From NCBI GenBank assembly GCA_964522445.1, contig CAZFUY010000022.1, positions 1-29,736 of the forward strand: 29,736 nucleotides of DNA. Reading direction: 5' to 3'. The position numbers and the translations under genes were made by a program. Every line of letters begins with the position of its first letter. Position 1 is the first letter of the stretch. This document shows positions 1-8,658 of the stretch, piece after piece. The notes below the pieces were generated by a model, which searched no databases, was not told the DNA's origin, and saw nothing but the letters and a program-made list of their open reading frames with translations. Source of the DNA: CAZFUY01 sp964522445 (GTDB lineage: Bacteria; Pseudomonadota; Gammaproteobacteria; SZUA-229).

Positions 1-824
1 ACCTGCTTAATGGTTTTTAGAATATCTTTAGAAGGATTCATGTTTGTAACGGCTGAAAGTTTTCTATGAAATGGATAAGAATTGTTTTTTAAATTTTCAG
101 CAGCTGCTTCAATATTATTTATTTTAATTGCTTTTACATTACTTTCTTTGCCATATTCCCATGTTGCACCTATATGACCCAAAGCAGTATCAAAAGATGT
201 TACCAGTTTTACCATTTCTTCGGCGCTGCTAACATTTAATCGTTGTTTGGTAAAATCATCAGCGCTGGGTAAAATAGTTTTCCAGTGACCAGGGCGTTTT
301 TTACAATGCAGGCGGGTGACCACAACAATAGATTTATCCCATCCGCCTACAGTTTTCCAGTTAGTTATGTCGCCGCGAAAAATAGACCGAACCTGTTGAG
401 TAGACAAATTATTAACAGGATTTTTTTTATTAACAAGAATTAGAATAGGTTCTTCTGCAAGTGGGTAAATCTTTATTCCTTTTTTATCTAGCTCTTGCTG
501 GCTTAAAGGACAGCATACAAAACCAAATGTTTGATGATTATGGCGGCTCTGCTGTGCCAGTTTAATACCCGCATTACATCCCATTCCAAGATTGGAATTT
601 TTTCCAAACAACTGAATTTTCTTTCCTGTTGATTCTTCCAGCTCATCTTTTAGTGAGTCAAATATTACCCATGCAAAATGTGCCCCGGCACCAGTAATAG
701 TGTCAGATTGATTGTTTTTAGTATCAGCAAATCCATATACTGGAAAAAATAAAATTGATATTAATAATCCGTACGTAGTTATTAATGGATTGATTATCTT
801 AAATGACATGCTCTGGTTGCCCAT
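1..824 (-). CDS. PstS-like periplasmic substrate-binding protein, C-terminus beyond window edge
   Basis: Reading from ATG at 824 down to base 1 gives about 274 codons without a stop. The gene runs off the left edge, so its C-terminus is missing. An N-terminal signal peptide (hydrophobic stretch about residues 12-33, ending near VYGFA) is followed by ITGAGAHFAW, like the ITGAGATFP start of mature PstS proteins. Further on, SIFRGDITNW matches the conserved IFxGxITNW of the PBP-like domain (PF12849). The family binds phosphate or related oxyanions in the periplasm, or acts as a sensory phosphate-binding-like protein. No pst permease gene is visible, so the ligand is not known. Five cysteines in the mature part, including a CC pair, are unusual for PstS. 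ATG at 809 is an alternative start but lacks a better ribosome-binding site. Family call is fairly sure; substrate is inference. Confidence 0.75.
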   Translation of the reverse strand, partial: MGNQSMSFKIINPLITTYGLLISILFFPVYGFADTKNNQSDTITGAGAHFAWVIFDSLKDELEESTGKKIQLFGKNSNLGMGCNAGIKLAQQSRHNHQTFGFVCCPLSQQELDKKGIKIYPLAEEPILILVNKKNPVNNLSTQQVRSIFRGDITNWKTVGGWDKSIVVVTRLHCKKRPGHWKTILPSADDFTKQRLNVSSAEEMVKLVTSFDTALGHIGATWEYGKESNVKAIKINNIEAAAENLKNNSYPFHRKLSAVTNMNPSKDILKTIKQ

Positions 825-934
825 AACTTTTATTGGAGATCCCTCTTAGTCTAGTTTATGTAATTAATATTTCCTACATTCAAACGGGGGGGCTTATTTT
901 ATATTAAGGAATGTAGTACCCAGTTTATTACTGG

Positions 935-1228
935 CTAATAGTCATCAATGTGTTTGAATATAATGCCAAAGCCTAAGAACATTATGTTTTTTCGTTCTTT
1001 GAGTGTTTTATAATCATCAGTCTCTGAGAAGGCTTCAATAATCCACTTGTTATCCTGAGTTGATGCTCGGGTTTCTAATACGCTGTAAACACATTCACCT
1101 TTAAATAGAGTAGCGACTCGATTAACTATTTCCTGTCCTTCACCATTTGTCGTATTCCAGCTTTGAATGGCTTCTGTTCTTTCATCATCGGATGCATGCA
1201 TCCAGTTATCTACGTCTATATTGCTCAT
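935..1228 (-). CDS. Small hypothetical protein, 97 aa
   Basis: I do not recognise this protein. It is soluble, acidic and without a signal peptide or membrane segment. It starts MSNIDVDNWMHASDDERTEA and contains Trp residues at conserved-looking positions (DNW, QSW, NKWIIEAF). An AGGGG ribosome-binding site lies about 8 nt before the ATG, which supports translation. It lies between the PstS-like gene and the aldehyde dehydrogenase, all on the same strand, with gaps of about 110 and 33 bases. Either neighbour could share its transcript. No function is proposed. Confidence 0.55.
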   Translation of the reverse strand: MSNIDVDNWMHASDDERTEAIQSWNTTNGEGQEIVNRVATLFKGECVYSVLETRASTQDNKWIIEAFSETDDYKTLKERKNIMFLGFGIIFKHIDDY

Positions 1229-1261
1229 GTTTACTTAACCCCTTTTTATTTTTAAATATTT

Positions 1262-2701
1262 TTATAATTTAGATGATTTAATTAGCATCATTTTTTTAAT
1301 TTGCATATCTTCAAATGTATGTGGAATACCGCCTACACCCAGCCCTGAATGTTTAAGGCCTGCGAAGGGCATCCAGTCAACGCGGAATGCTGTAAAGTCG
1401 TTAATCATGACAGCAGAGGCATTAAGTTGTCTATAACAGTACATTGCCTGATCAATATTTTTAGTAAAAACAGCTGCCTGAAAGGCGAAATCCAGAGAAT
1501 TAGCGTGTGATAATGCGTCATCTATATTATCGTAACTGTATATACAGACCACAGGGCCAAAGATTTCTTTGCAAGTAACAGAAGCATCTTCAGGCGGATT
1601 TAATAAAACGGTGGGTGAATAACAGCTGTCTGAAATTTTTCCATTACCTGATATTTTTTCAGCCCCTGCATTTACTGCCTCTTCTACCCATTCATTAATA
1701 CGATCATTTTCTCTGTGTCTAATGAGAGGCCCCACATCTGTATCTGCTGATGTGGGATCACCTACTGTCATTTTATTACCAAGTTCAGCAATTTTTTCTG
1801 CGACCTGTCTGGCAATAGAACTATGGGCAAATATGCGTTGTACAGATACACAAACCTGGCCTGCATGATAAAAGCCGCCCTTGGCTAATAAAGGTAAGGC
1901 ATCATCAAGATCTGCATCGGCTTCTACAATAACGGGAGCTGCTCCACCGTGTTCTAATGCGCAACGTGTGCCCGGCGCAAGTTTTGAACGCAACATCCAG
2001 CCGACTTTAGCACTGCCAATAAAACTAAAGAATGCAACACGATTATCGGTAACTAAAGCTTCAGCAACAGAGTGATTAGTTGTTGAAACAACCTGACACC
2101 ATTCTTCTGGTAAACCGGCCTGATGAAAAATCTGTACCAGTTCATAGCAGGATAAAGGTGTATCTTCTGCTGGTTTAATAATAACAGGGCAGCCACTGGC
2201 AATAGCGGGGCCTACCTGATGAACGATAAGATTAATGGGGTGATTAAATGCGCTAACGGCAACCACAACACCAATAGGTTCGTGATGTGTTAGTGCTATG
2301 CGATTCATTGATGCGGCATTAATGCCCATGGGTATTTCTTCGCCATGGTTGTTGCGAATGCATTCAATGCAGTTGCTTATGCCATCAATAGCGCGAGTCA
2401 TTTCAACCTGTGAATCAATTAAGGGTTTGCCACCTTCCTGTGCAGCAATAAGTGTTAAGCGTTCTGCGTTTTCATACATTAAGTGTATGGCTTTGTTTAA
2501 AATTTCAATGCGTTGAGCGGCGCTTAACCATTTTGATTTATCATTAAATAAATTGTTTGCTGTGTTAAGTGCCTGTTCGATACCTGCTTTATCAACTGTG
2601 TCGACAGTGGCAATGAGTTTGCCATTGAAGGGTGCTGTGACTTCAAGTTTTTGTGTGGCAGGTTTTGCACCGGGTATTAGCAGAGAGTAATGTTTTGGCA
2701 T
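1262..2701 (-). CDS. NAD(P)-dependent aldehyde dehydrogenase
   Basis: Full-length (479 aa) aldehyde dehydrogenase superfamily enzyme that oxidises an aldehyde to a carboxylate with NAD(P). The key residues are visible: Asn153 in AFNHP, the nucleotide-binding Lys176 in IIKPAED, the FxGS cofactor loop at 227-230, the general base Glu250, and the catalytic Cys284 in AGQVCVSVQR. The Glu motif reads ALEHGGAAPVIV rather than the usual LELGGKxPxIV, so the enzyme belongs to a less common branch. It is 48 bases downstream of an acetolactate synthase-like gene on the same strand, and the two probably form one operon. A possible role is oxidation of an aldehyde made or released by the partner ThDP enzyme, but the substrate cannot be read from the sequence. 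Family is sure; substrate is open. Confidence 0.9.
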   Translation of the reverse strand: MPKHYSLLIPGAKPATQKLEVTAPFNGKLIATVDTVDKAGIEQALNTANNLFNDKSKWLSAAQRIEILNKAIHLMYENAERLTLIAAQEGGKPLIDSQVEMTRAIDGISNCIECIRNNHGEEIPMGINAASMNRIALTHHEPIGVVVAVSAFNHPINLIVHQVGPAIASGCPVIIKPAEDTPLSCYELVQIFHQAGLPEEWCQVVSTTNHSVAEALVTDNRVAFFSFIGSAKVGWMLRSKLAPGTRCALEHGGAAPVIVEADADLDDALPLLAKGGFYHAGQVCVSVQRIFAHSSIARQVAEKIAELGNKMTVGDPTSADTDVGPLIRHRENDRINEWVEEAVNAGAEKISGNGKISDSCYSPTVLLNPPEDASVTCKEIFGPVVCIYSYDNIDDALSHANSLDFAFQAAVFTKNIDQAMYCYRQLNASAVMINDFTAFRVDWMPFAGLKHSGLGVGGIPHTFEDMQIKKMMLIKSSKL

Positions 2702-2749
2702 GGTTTTCTCATTTTTAAAATTTTATATTTTTAGCAATTTATAACTTTT

Positions 2750-4402
2750 TTAAATTGGGCAGACAATATCACCCAGACGTTCTGTTAATTTCATATTCTC
2801 ACGATAATCGACAGGTACAACAACCAGGCTGGGTCCGTCTTCGGCAAATGCTTTTTCTAATGTAGATTTAATATCAGCAGAATTTTCAATGCTATGCCCA
2901 TGCCAGCCAAATGCACTGGCAAGTTGCATCCAGTCCGGGTTTCCAAAATCCAGTTTAGTATGTTTGCCAAACTGATTTTGTTGTTTCCATGCAATAAGGC
3001 CGTACTCATTATCTTCCCAGACCATAACAACACAATGGCTGTTCATGCGTTTCATGGTTTCCATTTCCTGTACGTTCATAAGAAATCCTGCATCACCACA
3101 AATAGATAGTATTTTTCTATCTGGGTATACCAGAGATGCAGCAAGCGCACCGGGCAGCGCAAAACCCATGGAACAAAATCCATTGGGAATTAAACAGGTA
3201 TTGGGTTCATGGCATTGATAATGGCGTGCAATCCACATTTTATGCGCGCCAACATCTGATAATAAAATATCATGTGCCCCCATTACTTCACGTACATCCC
3301 ATAAAATCTTTTGAGGTTTTAGTTTTTCCTTTGCGTCATCATCTTTGTATTCGGCAAGCTCTCTATACATCTGTAAGCGAGTTGCATGTTGTTGGTCAAC
3401 ATTAAATGTTAAGCCGCCCATGGTATCAATGCGATTATTAAACATGGTAATGGTATGTGCCATGTCGCCAATTAATTCAATTTCTGGATGGTAGTCAGCA
3501 TCGATTTCTGCAGGATGAAAATCGGCGTGAATGATTTTTTTTGTGCCGTCTTTATTCCATAAGTTAGGATGGTATTCCACCATGTCATAACCAAAAGTAA
3601 GAATTAAATCAGCGGCATCTAATGCACAGGCAATAACATCTTTGGCCTGCAGACCGATGGTATAAAGACAATAATCGGCATCCATATCAACACAGCCTTT
3701 GGCCATAAAAGTGCTAATGACACCAATGCCTGTTTTTTCACAGAACAGGCGTAGTTGTTTGCTGGTGCGTTTTCGAATACAGCCATTACCGGCCAGAATA
3801 ATGGGGCGTTTGGCCTTTTTAAGCATTTCGAATGCCTGATCCATAATTTTATTATCAGGTCCGGGACGGCGAAAGCGGCGAGGTGGAATGGGTTTGGTTG
3901 TGGTCTGTAATTTGGCAATATCTTCAGGCAATTCAATTAACACTGCCCCCGGTTTTTCAGATCGTGCAACACGTACGGCTTTGCGCACAATTTCAGGAAT
4001 ATTATCCTGATGCAAAATACTGGTCGCCCATTTGGTGACCGGTGTATACATGGCAACCACATCCATAATTTGATGTGATTCTTTATGTAGTCGTTGAGAT
4101 GATCCCTGACCAGTCAGCACCAGCATCGGTGCGTGATCCATATTGGCATCTGCAACACCGGTAATCAGGTTTGTAGCACCCGGCCCTAATGTGCCAAGGC
4201 AGCCGGCAGGGTTGCCTGTTAAACGGCCATATATTTCAGCCATAAAAGCAGCCCCCTGTTCGTGCCGACAAAGGATAAAATTAATTTTTTCCGATTGTTC
4301 AAGAGACATCATAAAATCGGCGTTTTCTTCACCCGGTACACCGAATATATACTCAATGCCTTCTTCTTCAAGGCACTTTACAAACAGGTCAGATGCTTTC
4401 AT
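2750..4402 (-). CDS. Acetolactate synthase, AlsS/BudB-like ThDP enzyme
   Basis: ThDP-dependent enzyme of 550 aa with all three domains: an N-terminal pyrimidine-binding domain with catalytic Glu48 (RHEQGAAFMAE), a middle domain, and a C-terminal pyrophosphate-binding domain with the Mg site GDAGF (from 436) to Asn465 (WEDNEYG). The C-terminal part, with LDFGNPDWMQLASAFG and VVPVDYRENMKL, resembles the catabolic acetolactate synthase AlsS of Bacillus more than biosynthetic IlvB. No small regulatory subunit gene (ilvN/ilvH) is adjacent, which fits the catabolic type. That enzyme condenses two pyruvates to 2-acetolactate and CO2. No acetolactate decarboxylase gene is present; instead the next gene is an aldehyde dehydrogenase, so the product or physiological role may differ. 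CAGGA precedes the start at a normal distance. Superfamily is sure; the exact reaction is moderately sure. Confidence 0.82.
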   Translation of the reverse strand: MKASDLFVKCLEEEGIEYIFGVPGEENADFMMSLEQSEKINFILCRHEQGAAFMAEIYGRLTGNPAGCLGTLGPGATNLITGVADANMDHAPMLVLTGQGSSQRLHKESHQIMDVVAMYTPVTKWATSILHQDNIPEIVRKAVRVARSEKPGAVLIELPEDIAKLQTTTKPIPPRRFRRPGPDNKIMDQAFEMLKKAKRPIILAGNGCIRKRTSKQLRLFCEKTGIGVISTFMAKGCVDMDADYCLYTIGLQAKDVIACALDAADLILTFGYDMVEYHPNLWNKDGTKKIIHADFHPAEIDADYHPEIELIGDMAHTITMFNNRIDTMGGLTFNVDQQHATRLQMYRELAEYKDDDAKEKLKPQKILWDVREVMGAHDILLSDVGAHKMWIARHYQCHEPNTCLIPNGFCSMGFALPGALAASLVYPDRKILSICGDAGFLMNVQEMETMKRMNSHCVVMVWEDNEYGLIAWKQQNQFGKHTKLDFGNPDWMQLASAFGWHGHSIENSADIKSTLEKAFAEDGPSLVVVPVDYRENMKLTERLGDIVCPI

Positions 4403-4491
4403 TTTATATCCTGATTTTTATATTTCTACCAAGTTTAGTTGAAGATCGCTAAATCTCTATTTAGTTAGTAAAATAACATCGGCTTCAGGTG

Positions 4492-5265
4492 TTACTGCTT
4501 TATGCCTATACCTTTATTTAGCAGATATAAAGCAAAGCTAAATAAAAAAATAATAAATATTATAATAATACTGATGGCTGTTGGTATGCTGGTATCAGAA
4601 ATACCTAATAAGCCATAGCGGAATGAATTAACCATATAAAGAATGGGATTAACTAAAGATATCTTTTGCCAGAATTCGGGCAGCATATCAATAGAATAAA
4701 AAATACCGCCAAGATAAGTGAGCGGAGTTAAAACAAAGGTGGGAATAATAGTAATATCATCAAAGCTATTGGCATAAATGGCATTAATAAAACCTGCAAT
4801 GGAAAATAAAATAGCCGTTAAAACCAGCACACTAAATGACATAAAAAAACTGTAAATTTTAATATCAGAAAAACACATAGCAACCAGAGTCACAACGATA
4901 CCAACAACAATTCCACGGGCAACACCACCGGCTATATAACCTGATAATATTAGAGAGTTGGGCACAGGTGATACTAATAGCTCTTCAATACTTTTCTGAA
5001 ACTTTGAAAGATAAAAAGAAGAAACGACATTGGCATAAGAGTTTGTAATCACGGCCATTAAAATTAGACCGGGCACAATATAATCCATGTAACTGTAACC
5101 ATTGATATCACTAATTTGTGAACCGATTAAATTACCAAAAATTACAAAATATAATGCAGTGGTAATGGCGGGAGGCAATATTGTCTGTAACCATATACGA
5201 ATAAATCGAAGATATTCTCTAATAACAATAGATTTAAAGGCAATATATTTTTGCTGGAAATTCAT
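4492..5265 (-). CDS. yadH: ABC-2 type transporter permease, YadH-like
   Basis: Membrane protein of 257 aa with about six hydrophobic segments (near residues 20-45, 60-85, 105-130, 138-165, 170-195 and 228-250). It carries the ABC-2 signature region around PTFVLTPLTYLGGIFYSI and LVNPILYMVNSFRYG. This pattern matches the E. coli YadH permease family (PF01061). It overlaps the end of the ATPase gene by 4 bases (ATGA-type overlap at 5262-5265), so the two are translationally coupled and form an exporter of unknown substrate. The divergent TetR gene is the likely local regulator, by inference from position. Confidence 0.88.
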   Translation of the reverse strand: MNFQQKYIAFKSIVIREYLRFIRIWLQTILPPAITTALYFVIFGNLIGSQISDINGYSYMDYIVPGLILMAVITNSYANVVSSFYLSKFQKSIEELLVSPVPNSLILSGYIAGGVARGIVVGIVVTLVAMCFSDIKIYSFFMSFSVLVLTAILFSIAGFINAIYANSFDDITIIPTFVLTPLTYLGGIFYSIDMLPEFWQKISLVNPILYMVNSFRYGLLGISDTSIPTAISIIIIFIIFLFSFALYLLNKGIGIKQ

Positions 5266-6394
5266 TCTACTGCTTCATTCTCATGAGATGTGTTTTTAAG
5301 TGTTTCAATCAGTTCTTTATTATTACGATTCTTATCAACCAGGCACATAAATAATTGTTCTAAACGATTGCTTTTATTTCGCATGCTAAGAATTTCAATT
5401 TCATGATCAGAAAGAAGCTGGAATACCTGATTTAAATTATGAGATTTTTCGACATCCACTTCTATTGTATTTTCATCTGTTTTTCTTAATTTGCAACCTG
5501 CTATGCCTGTGGGTAAGTTATTTACTTTTCCTTTTATATAAAGCACATAGGTTTCCATATTTAGCTGGCTTAATAATCTGCGCATGCTGGTGTGCTCAAT
5601 AGTGAGACCATGATCAATAATAGCAATATTGTTACAGTGATTTTCAGCTTCTTCTAAATAATGTGTGGTGAGAATAATGGTTGTGCCCTGATTATTGATA
5701 TCACGTAAAAAGTCCCACATGGAGCGACGAATCTCTATGTCTACGCCAGCCGTAGGCTCATCAAGGATTAATAATTTAGGGTTATGAATTAAGGCTCGAC
5801 CAATCATTAAACGGCGTTTCATGCCGCCTGATAATTCACGTGCCATAACATGACGTTTTCCCCATAAATCCAGTAGCTTTAAATATTTCTCAGCTCGTTC
5901 AAAGGCCACAGAGCGTTCAATGCCGTAATAGCCTGCCTGATTTACAAGAATCTCGATGACAGGTTCAAACTGGTTAAAATTAAATTCCTGAGGTACTAAN
6001 NNNNNNNNNNNNNNNNNNNNNNNNNNNNNNNNNNNNNNNNNNNNNNNNNNNNNNNNNNNNNNNNNNNNNNNNNNNNNNNNNNNNNNNNNNNNNNNNNNNC
6101 AAGAATCTCGATGACAGGTTCAAACTGGTTAAAATTAAATTCCTGAGGTACTAAGCCAAGCTGAGATTTTGCGGCGGCAGGATTAATATCTATATCCTCA
6201 TTGAATATTTTTACCGTGCCAGATGATTTATTAACTAATCCAGAAATAATGCCGATAGTGGTGGATTTGCCTGCACCATTAGAACCCAGTAGGGCAAAGA
6301 AATCGCCATCCTCGACTGATAGATTGACTCCTTTAAGAGCTACTGTGCCGTTTCTATAGGTTTTTTTCAGGTTATTAATTGTTAAGGCTTTCAT
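5262..6394 (-). CDS. yadG: ABC transporter ATPase, YadG-like, interrupted by an assembly gap
   Basis: ATP-binding subunit of the YadGH exporter. The N-terminal piece has Walker A GSNGAGKST at residues 37-45 and the Q-loop region LVPQEFNFNQFEPV. The C-terminal piece has the ABC signature LSGGMKRRLMIGRAL, Walker B LLILDEPTAGVD and the switch His in TTHYLEEAE. A run of 100 N at 6000-6099 splits the gene. The 55 bases left of the run (5945-5999) are identical to the 55 bases right of it (6100-6154). Collapsing this duplicate joins 5944 directly to 6100 and gives one open frame of 326 codons reading EPVIEILVNQAGYYGIERSV across the junction, which closely matches E. coli YadG. I therefore treat the gene as intact (325 aa), not as two genes or a pseudogene. 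Confidence 0.9.
5945..6154. other. Scaffold gap of 100 N with identical 55-bp flanks
   Basis: Bases 6000-6099 are exactly 100 N. The flanks 5945-5999 and 6100-6154 are the same 55 bases. An overlap of exactly 55 is what two contigs sharing one k-mer (k=55) in a de Bruijn assembly would leave when they are scaffolded without merging. The true distance is therefore probably minus 55, and no sequence is missing. Confidence 0.93.
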
Positions 6395-6728
6395 AATCTA
6401 TGCAGTTATAAGCAGTGTTGCTCTATAGTAAGGGCATCTTCTCGTTTTGCAAGTTATTGATTATAAATAAAATAATTCTTAGGTGATGAATGCTTCTGTA
6501 AATATCTATTAAAAATAATACAATCGTCTTGTTATTGCTGATATACCCCAAACAGGTCATGTAATATTGGGTATTTAATTTAGAATGTAAGTACTCTTTA
6601 ACTATGTAAGAGTATGTGATATGTCGCAGTGTCAGGGCATCACATAAATTGTTACTAATCAAATTAAAGATGCTAAAAGTAATCTAAGATGAATAACCAG
6701 AAATATTGTAAAACAGGTGTAAGGTATC
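6395..6728. promoter_or_regulatory. Divergent intergenic region yadG / tetR with a possible operator
   Basis: These 334 bases separate the yadG start from the tetR start and must hold both promoters. I see no convincing -35/-10 pair. An inverted repeat, TACTCTT (6592-6598), 9 nt, AAGAGTA (6608-6614), has the size of a TetR-family operator half-site pair and is the best candidate site. An apparent 79-codon frame at 6423-6662 (-) is low-complexity and not credible as a gene. Confidence 0.3.
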
Positions 6729-7310
6729 ATGGGTATTAAAGGCTCGGTAAACCGCCAACGCATTGTAGACGCTGCGGATAATCTTTTTTATTCACGAGGT
6801 TATAATCAGACATCGTTTAGTGATATTTCAGATGAAACAGGTATTCCTCGGGGAAATTTTTATTATTATTTTAAAACCAAGGAAGATATCCTTGCTGCTG
6901 TAGTAGAGGCGAGAGTGGCTGTTTTTAAGGAAATGCTTGTGACCTGTGATAGAAATTCATCAGATCCCAGAGAATGCCTGCTTGCATTTGCTGAATTGCC
7001 TGTTCAGCATGAAGAACAAATATTGCGTTATGGTTGTCCTATTGGAACCTTAAGCTCTGAGCTGGTTAAAGAGCAGGATCAGGAAATTTCAAAAGCTAAA
7101 ATATCTGCCGTATTTGATTTGTTAAAACAATGGAATATTGAAAAATTCAAAGCGCTGGGATTTGAGCAAAAAGCTCATGATTATTCAATGGATTTACTTG
7201 CAAAATTACAGGGCATTTCAATGCTTGCCAATGTTTATAATGATAGGGAGTTTTTGCACAGAGCCATTGGTGATGTGCAGAGCTGGATTAATCAGATTAC
7301 TGCAAATTAA
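6729..7310 (+). CDS. TetR/AcrR family transcriptional regulator
   Basis: Protein of 193 aa with an N-terminal TetR DNA-binding domain. Helix 1 is around residues 8-22 (QRIVDAADNLFYSRGY). The helix-turn-helix spans about 29-48 (SFSDISDETGIPRGNFYYYF), followed by KTKEDILAAVV. The C-terminal ligand domain is all-helical and contains Cys102. AGGTGTAAGG lies just before the ATG. It is divergent from the yadGH exporter genes, the classic layout for a TetR repressor of an efflux system, and is followed by an unknown gene on the same strand. The family is sure; the target and ligand are inferred from position only. Confidence 0.9.
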   Translation: MGIKGSVNRQRIVDAADNLFYSRGYNQTSFSDISDETGIPRGNFYYYFKTKEDILAAVVEARVAVFKEMLVTCDRNSSDPRECLLAFAELPVQHEEQILRYGCPIGTLSSELVKEQDQEISKAKISAVFDLLKQWNIEKFKALGFEQKAHDYSMDLLAKLQGISMLANVYNDREFLHRAIGDVQSWINQITAN

Positions 7311-7331
7311 TAGGTAAGAGCGTCTCGCCAT

Positions 7332-7346
7332 TCAGATTTAATCTGA
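7332..7346. repeat. Palindrome TCAGATTTAATCTGA between tetR and the next gene
   Basis: A 15-base palindrome (six-base arms around TTA) lies 22 bases after the tetR stop and 31 bases before the next start. It is too short and has too weak a downstream T-run to be a good terminator. It could be an operator for the TetR protein or chance. Confidence 0.25.
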
Positions 7347-7377
7347 GATTCTTCGATTTTAAAATAAAGATTTTTTT

Positions 7378-7839
7378 ATGACGCAAAATCAAAATAATAT
7401 AGACCCATACTTAAAAACATTTAAAGAAGGTCGTTTTGTATCGCTAATGCGCTGGCAGCAGCTAGATGATTTCTGGGAAACCTTGCGTAAGCAGCTTGAT
7501 GATAAATGGTATATTTATGCTATTGGTGAAGTTGCGCCATCACAAACTAGCAGCATTGAACAGCTATCTACATTCATTACGGAAATAGATACCTTATTAC
7601 GTAATGAACATGATGAAGATTACTGCGCTATTGTTTATGCAGATGATCATGAGAAGCCTTCCTTTATAAAAATATTTGATCCTAATAATCTGGGCGTGAG
7701 TTGTGGCTTTAGTGAGAACCCACCATTGCCGGGTTGGGTATTGTCAAAGATGAAACCGATTAATTTGCAGGAGGCTTTAAGACCTGCTAATAATCGTAGA
7801 CGCTGGTGGCAAAATATTTTTCCTGGCAGGCTGGGTTAA
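7378..7839 (+). CDS. Hypothetical protein, 153 aa
   Basis: I do not recognise this protein. It is soluble, with no signal peptide or membrane segment and no clear catalytic motif. It is rich in Trp and acidic residues: MRWQQLDDFWETLRKQ at about 24-39, DDKWYIYAIGEVAPS at 41-55, then a conserved-looking IKIFDPNNLGVSCGFSENPP at 98-117. It ends in a basic tail RRRWWQNIFPGRLG. It lies 67 bases after tetR on the same strand and converges on the DoxX gene. The absence of a strong ribosome-binding site slightly lowers confidence in the start. Confidence 0.65.
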   Translation: MTQNQNNIDPYLKTFKEGRFVSLMRWQQLDDFWETLRKQLDDKWYIYAIGEVAPSQTSSIEQLSTFITEIDTLLRNEHDEDYCAIVYADDHEKPSFIKIFDPNNLGVSCGFSENPPLPGWVLSKMKPINLQEALRPANNRRRWWQNIFPGRLG

Positions 7840-7879
7840 AAAATATCCCAACCTGCAGCGCTTAACGAATATATTTATA

Positions 7880-8482
7880 TTAATTCATAAAACGTTTTTT
7901 AATAAAGTAATCAATACTTACTTTTCCACTGCCTAAATACATAAGAGCCAGCAGCATAATGAAATAAGTGGCTGAGAATTCTAAGCCATTATTTAGAATA
8001 ACCAGACTGCCGTTTTCTGTTAACCAGTCGTAATTAGCATTGTCCTGTAAAATAGATTTTGCTCGGTCTAATCTTTCAATAGCCCCCATGCTTCTTTCTG
8101 TTGCAAAAAATCCACTGCCTTCTGCTATAGCTAACCAGCCATTTTGCATGTGTACTGTTAGTGCTGCGACAATCATAGTGAACATAAGAGGAATGGATAT
8201 CCAGCGAATAGCAAAGCCGAATAAAAGAAAAATAGCACCAAATATTTCAGTAAAGGTAGCAAGATAAGCCATTAATCCCGGTAGGGGTAAGCCTAAGCCC
8301 CAGTCAGTATTGCCAAACCAGGCAATGGTATTTTCCATGCTACCCCATTTTTTTGTGCCGGCCATCCAGAATACAGGCACGAGATAAAGGCGTAATAATA
8401 GAGGTGCTATGAAGTCAAAATGCTTGCTGGTGTTGAGCAGAGTGTTTTGTGCTTTAACTGCTAGTTCTATTAGTTTATCCAT
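7880..8482 (-). CDS. DoxX family membrane protein
   Basis: Protein of 200 aa with about four membrane segments: residues 24-40 (FIAPLLLRLYLVPVFWMAG), 60-85, 90-110 and 165-185. The family hallmark RLYLVPVFWMAGTKKW is followed by an FTEIFGAIFLLFGFAIRW motif (PF07681). DoxX proteins are small quinone-linked or poorly defined membrane proteins. Some accompany thiosulfate oxidation, and some lie in metal-peptide (HvfA/bufferin-type) loci. Here it is downstream of a KCG-repeat peptide gene on the same strand, but a strong hairpin lies between them. Its function is not determined by the sequence. Confidence 0.85.
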   Translation of the reverse strand: MDKLIELAVKAQNTLLNTSKHFDFIAPLLLRLYLVPVFWMAGTKKWGSMENTIAWFGNTDWGLGLPLPGLMAYLATFTEIFGAIFLLFGFAIRWISIPLMFTMIVAALTVHMQNGWLAIAEGSGFFATERSMGAIERLDRAKSILQDNANYDWLTENGSLVILNNGLEFSATYFIMLLALMYLGSGKVSIDYFIKKRFMN

Positions 8483-8595
8483 GGGGGAGGCCTTTATTGT
8501 TATGATTTATTAAATCTTATTTAAGACAGTTGACTGTTTTTATATAGTAGAGTTCAGAAGATATATTTCCCTGGAGTGAATTTAACGAGTTTTAT

Positions 8596-8633
8596 AAAGC
8601 AGAAAGCCCCGACTTCTCGGGGCTTTCTGCTTT
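8596..8633 (-). terminator. Strong intrinsic-type hairpin between the KCG peptide gene and doxX
   Basis: A perfect 17-bp stem (8596-8612 with 8617-8633; core AGAAAGCCCCGA) encloses the tetraloop CTTC. On the minus strand it follows the KCG-repeat gene by 25 bases, and the stem ends in TTT followed by ATAAAA. It probably ends that transcript, so DoxX would need its own promoter or read-through. Confidence 0.8.
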
Positions 8634-8658
8634 GTGCTGATTAATTATTGACTAATAA

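Noticed and set aside
2750..4402. Sulfoacetaldehyde acetyltransferase (Xsc) or oxalyl-CoA decarboxylase, attractive in a sulfur organism with an aldehyde dehydrogenase next door
   Set aside because: The C-terminal sequence (LDFGNPDW, VVPVDYRENMKL) and the 550-aa length fit AlsS better. No pta, sulfite exporter or CoA enzyme is nearby.
5262..6394. Broken or two-part ABC ATPase gene
   Set aside because: Removing the duplicated 55 bases and N run restores one frame that matches YadG across the joint.
6423..6662. Reading frame of 79 codons between yadG and tetR (-)
   Set aside because: It has no clear domain or ribosome-binding site, is low-complexity, and covers the divergent promoter region.
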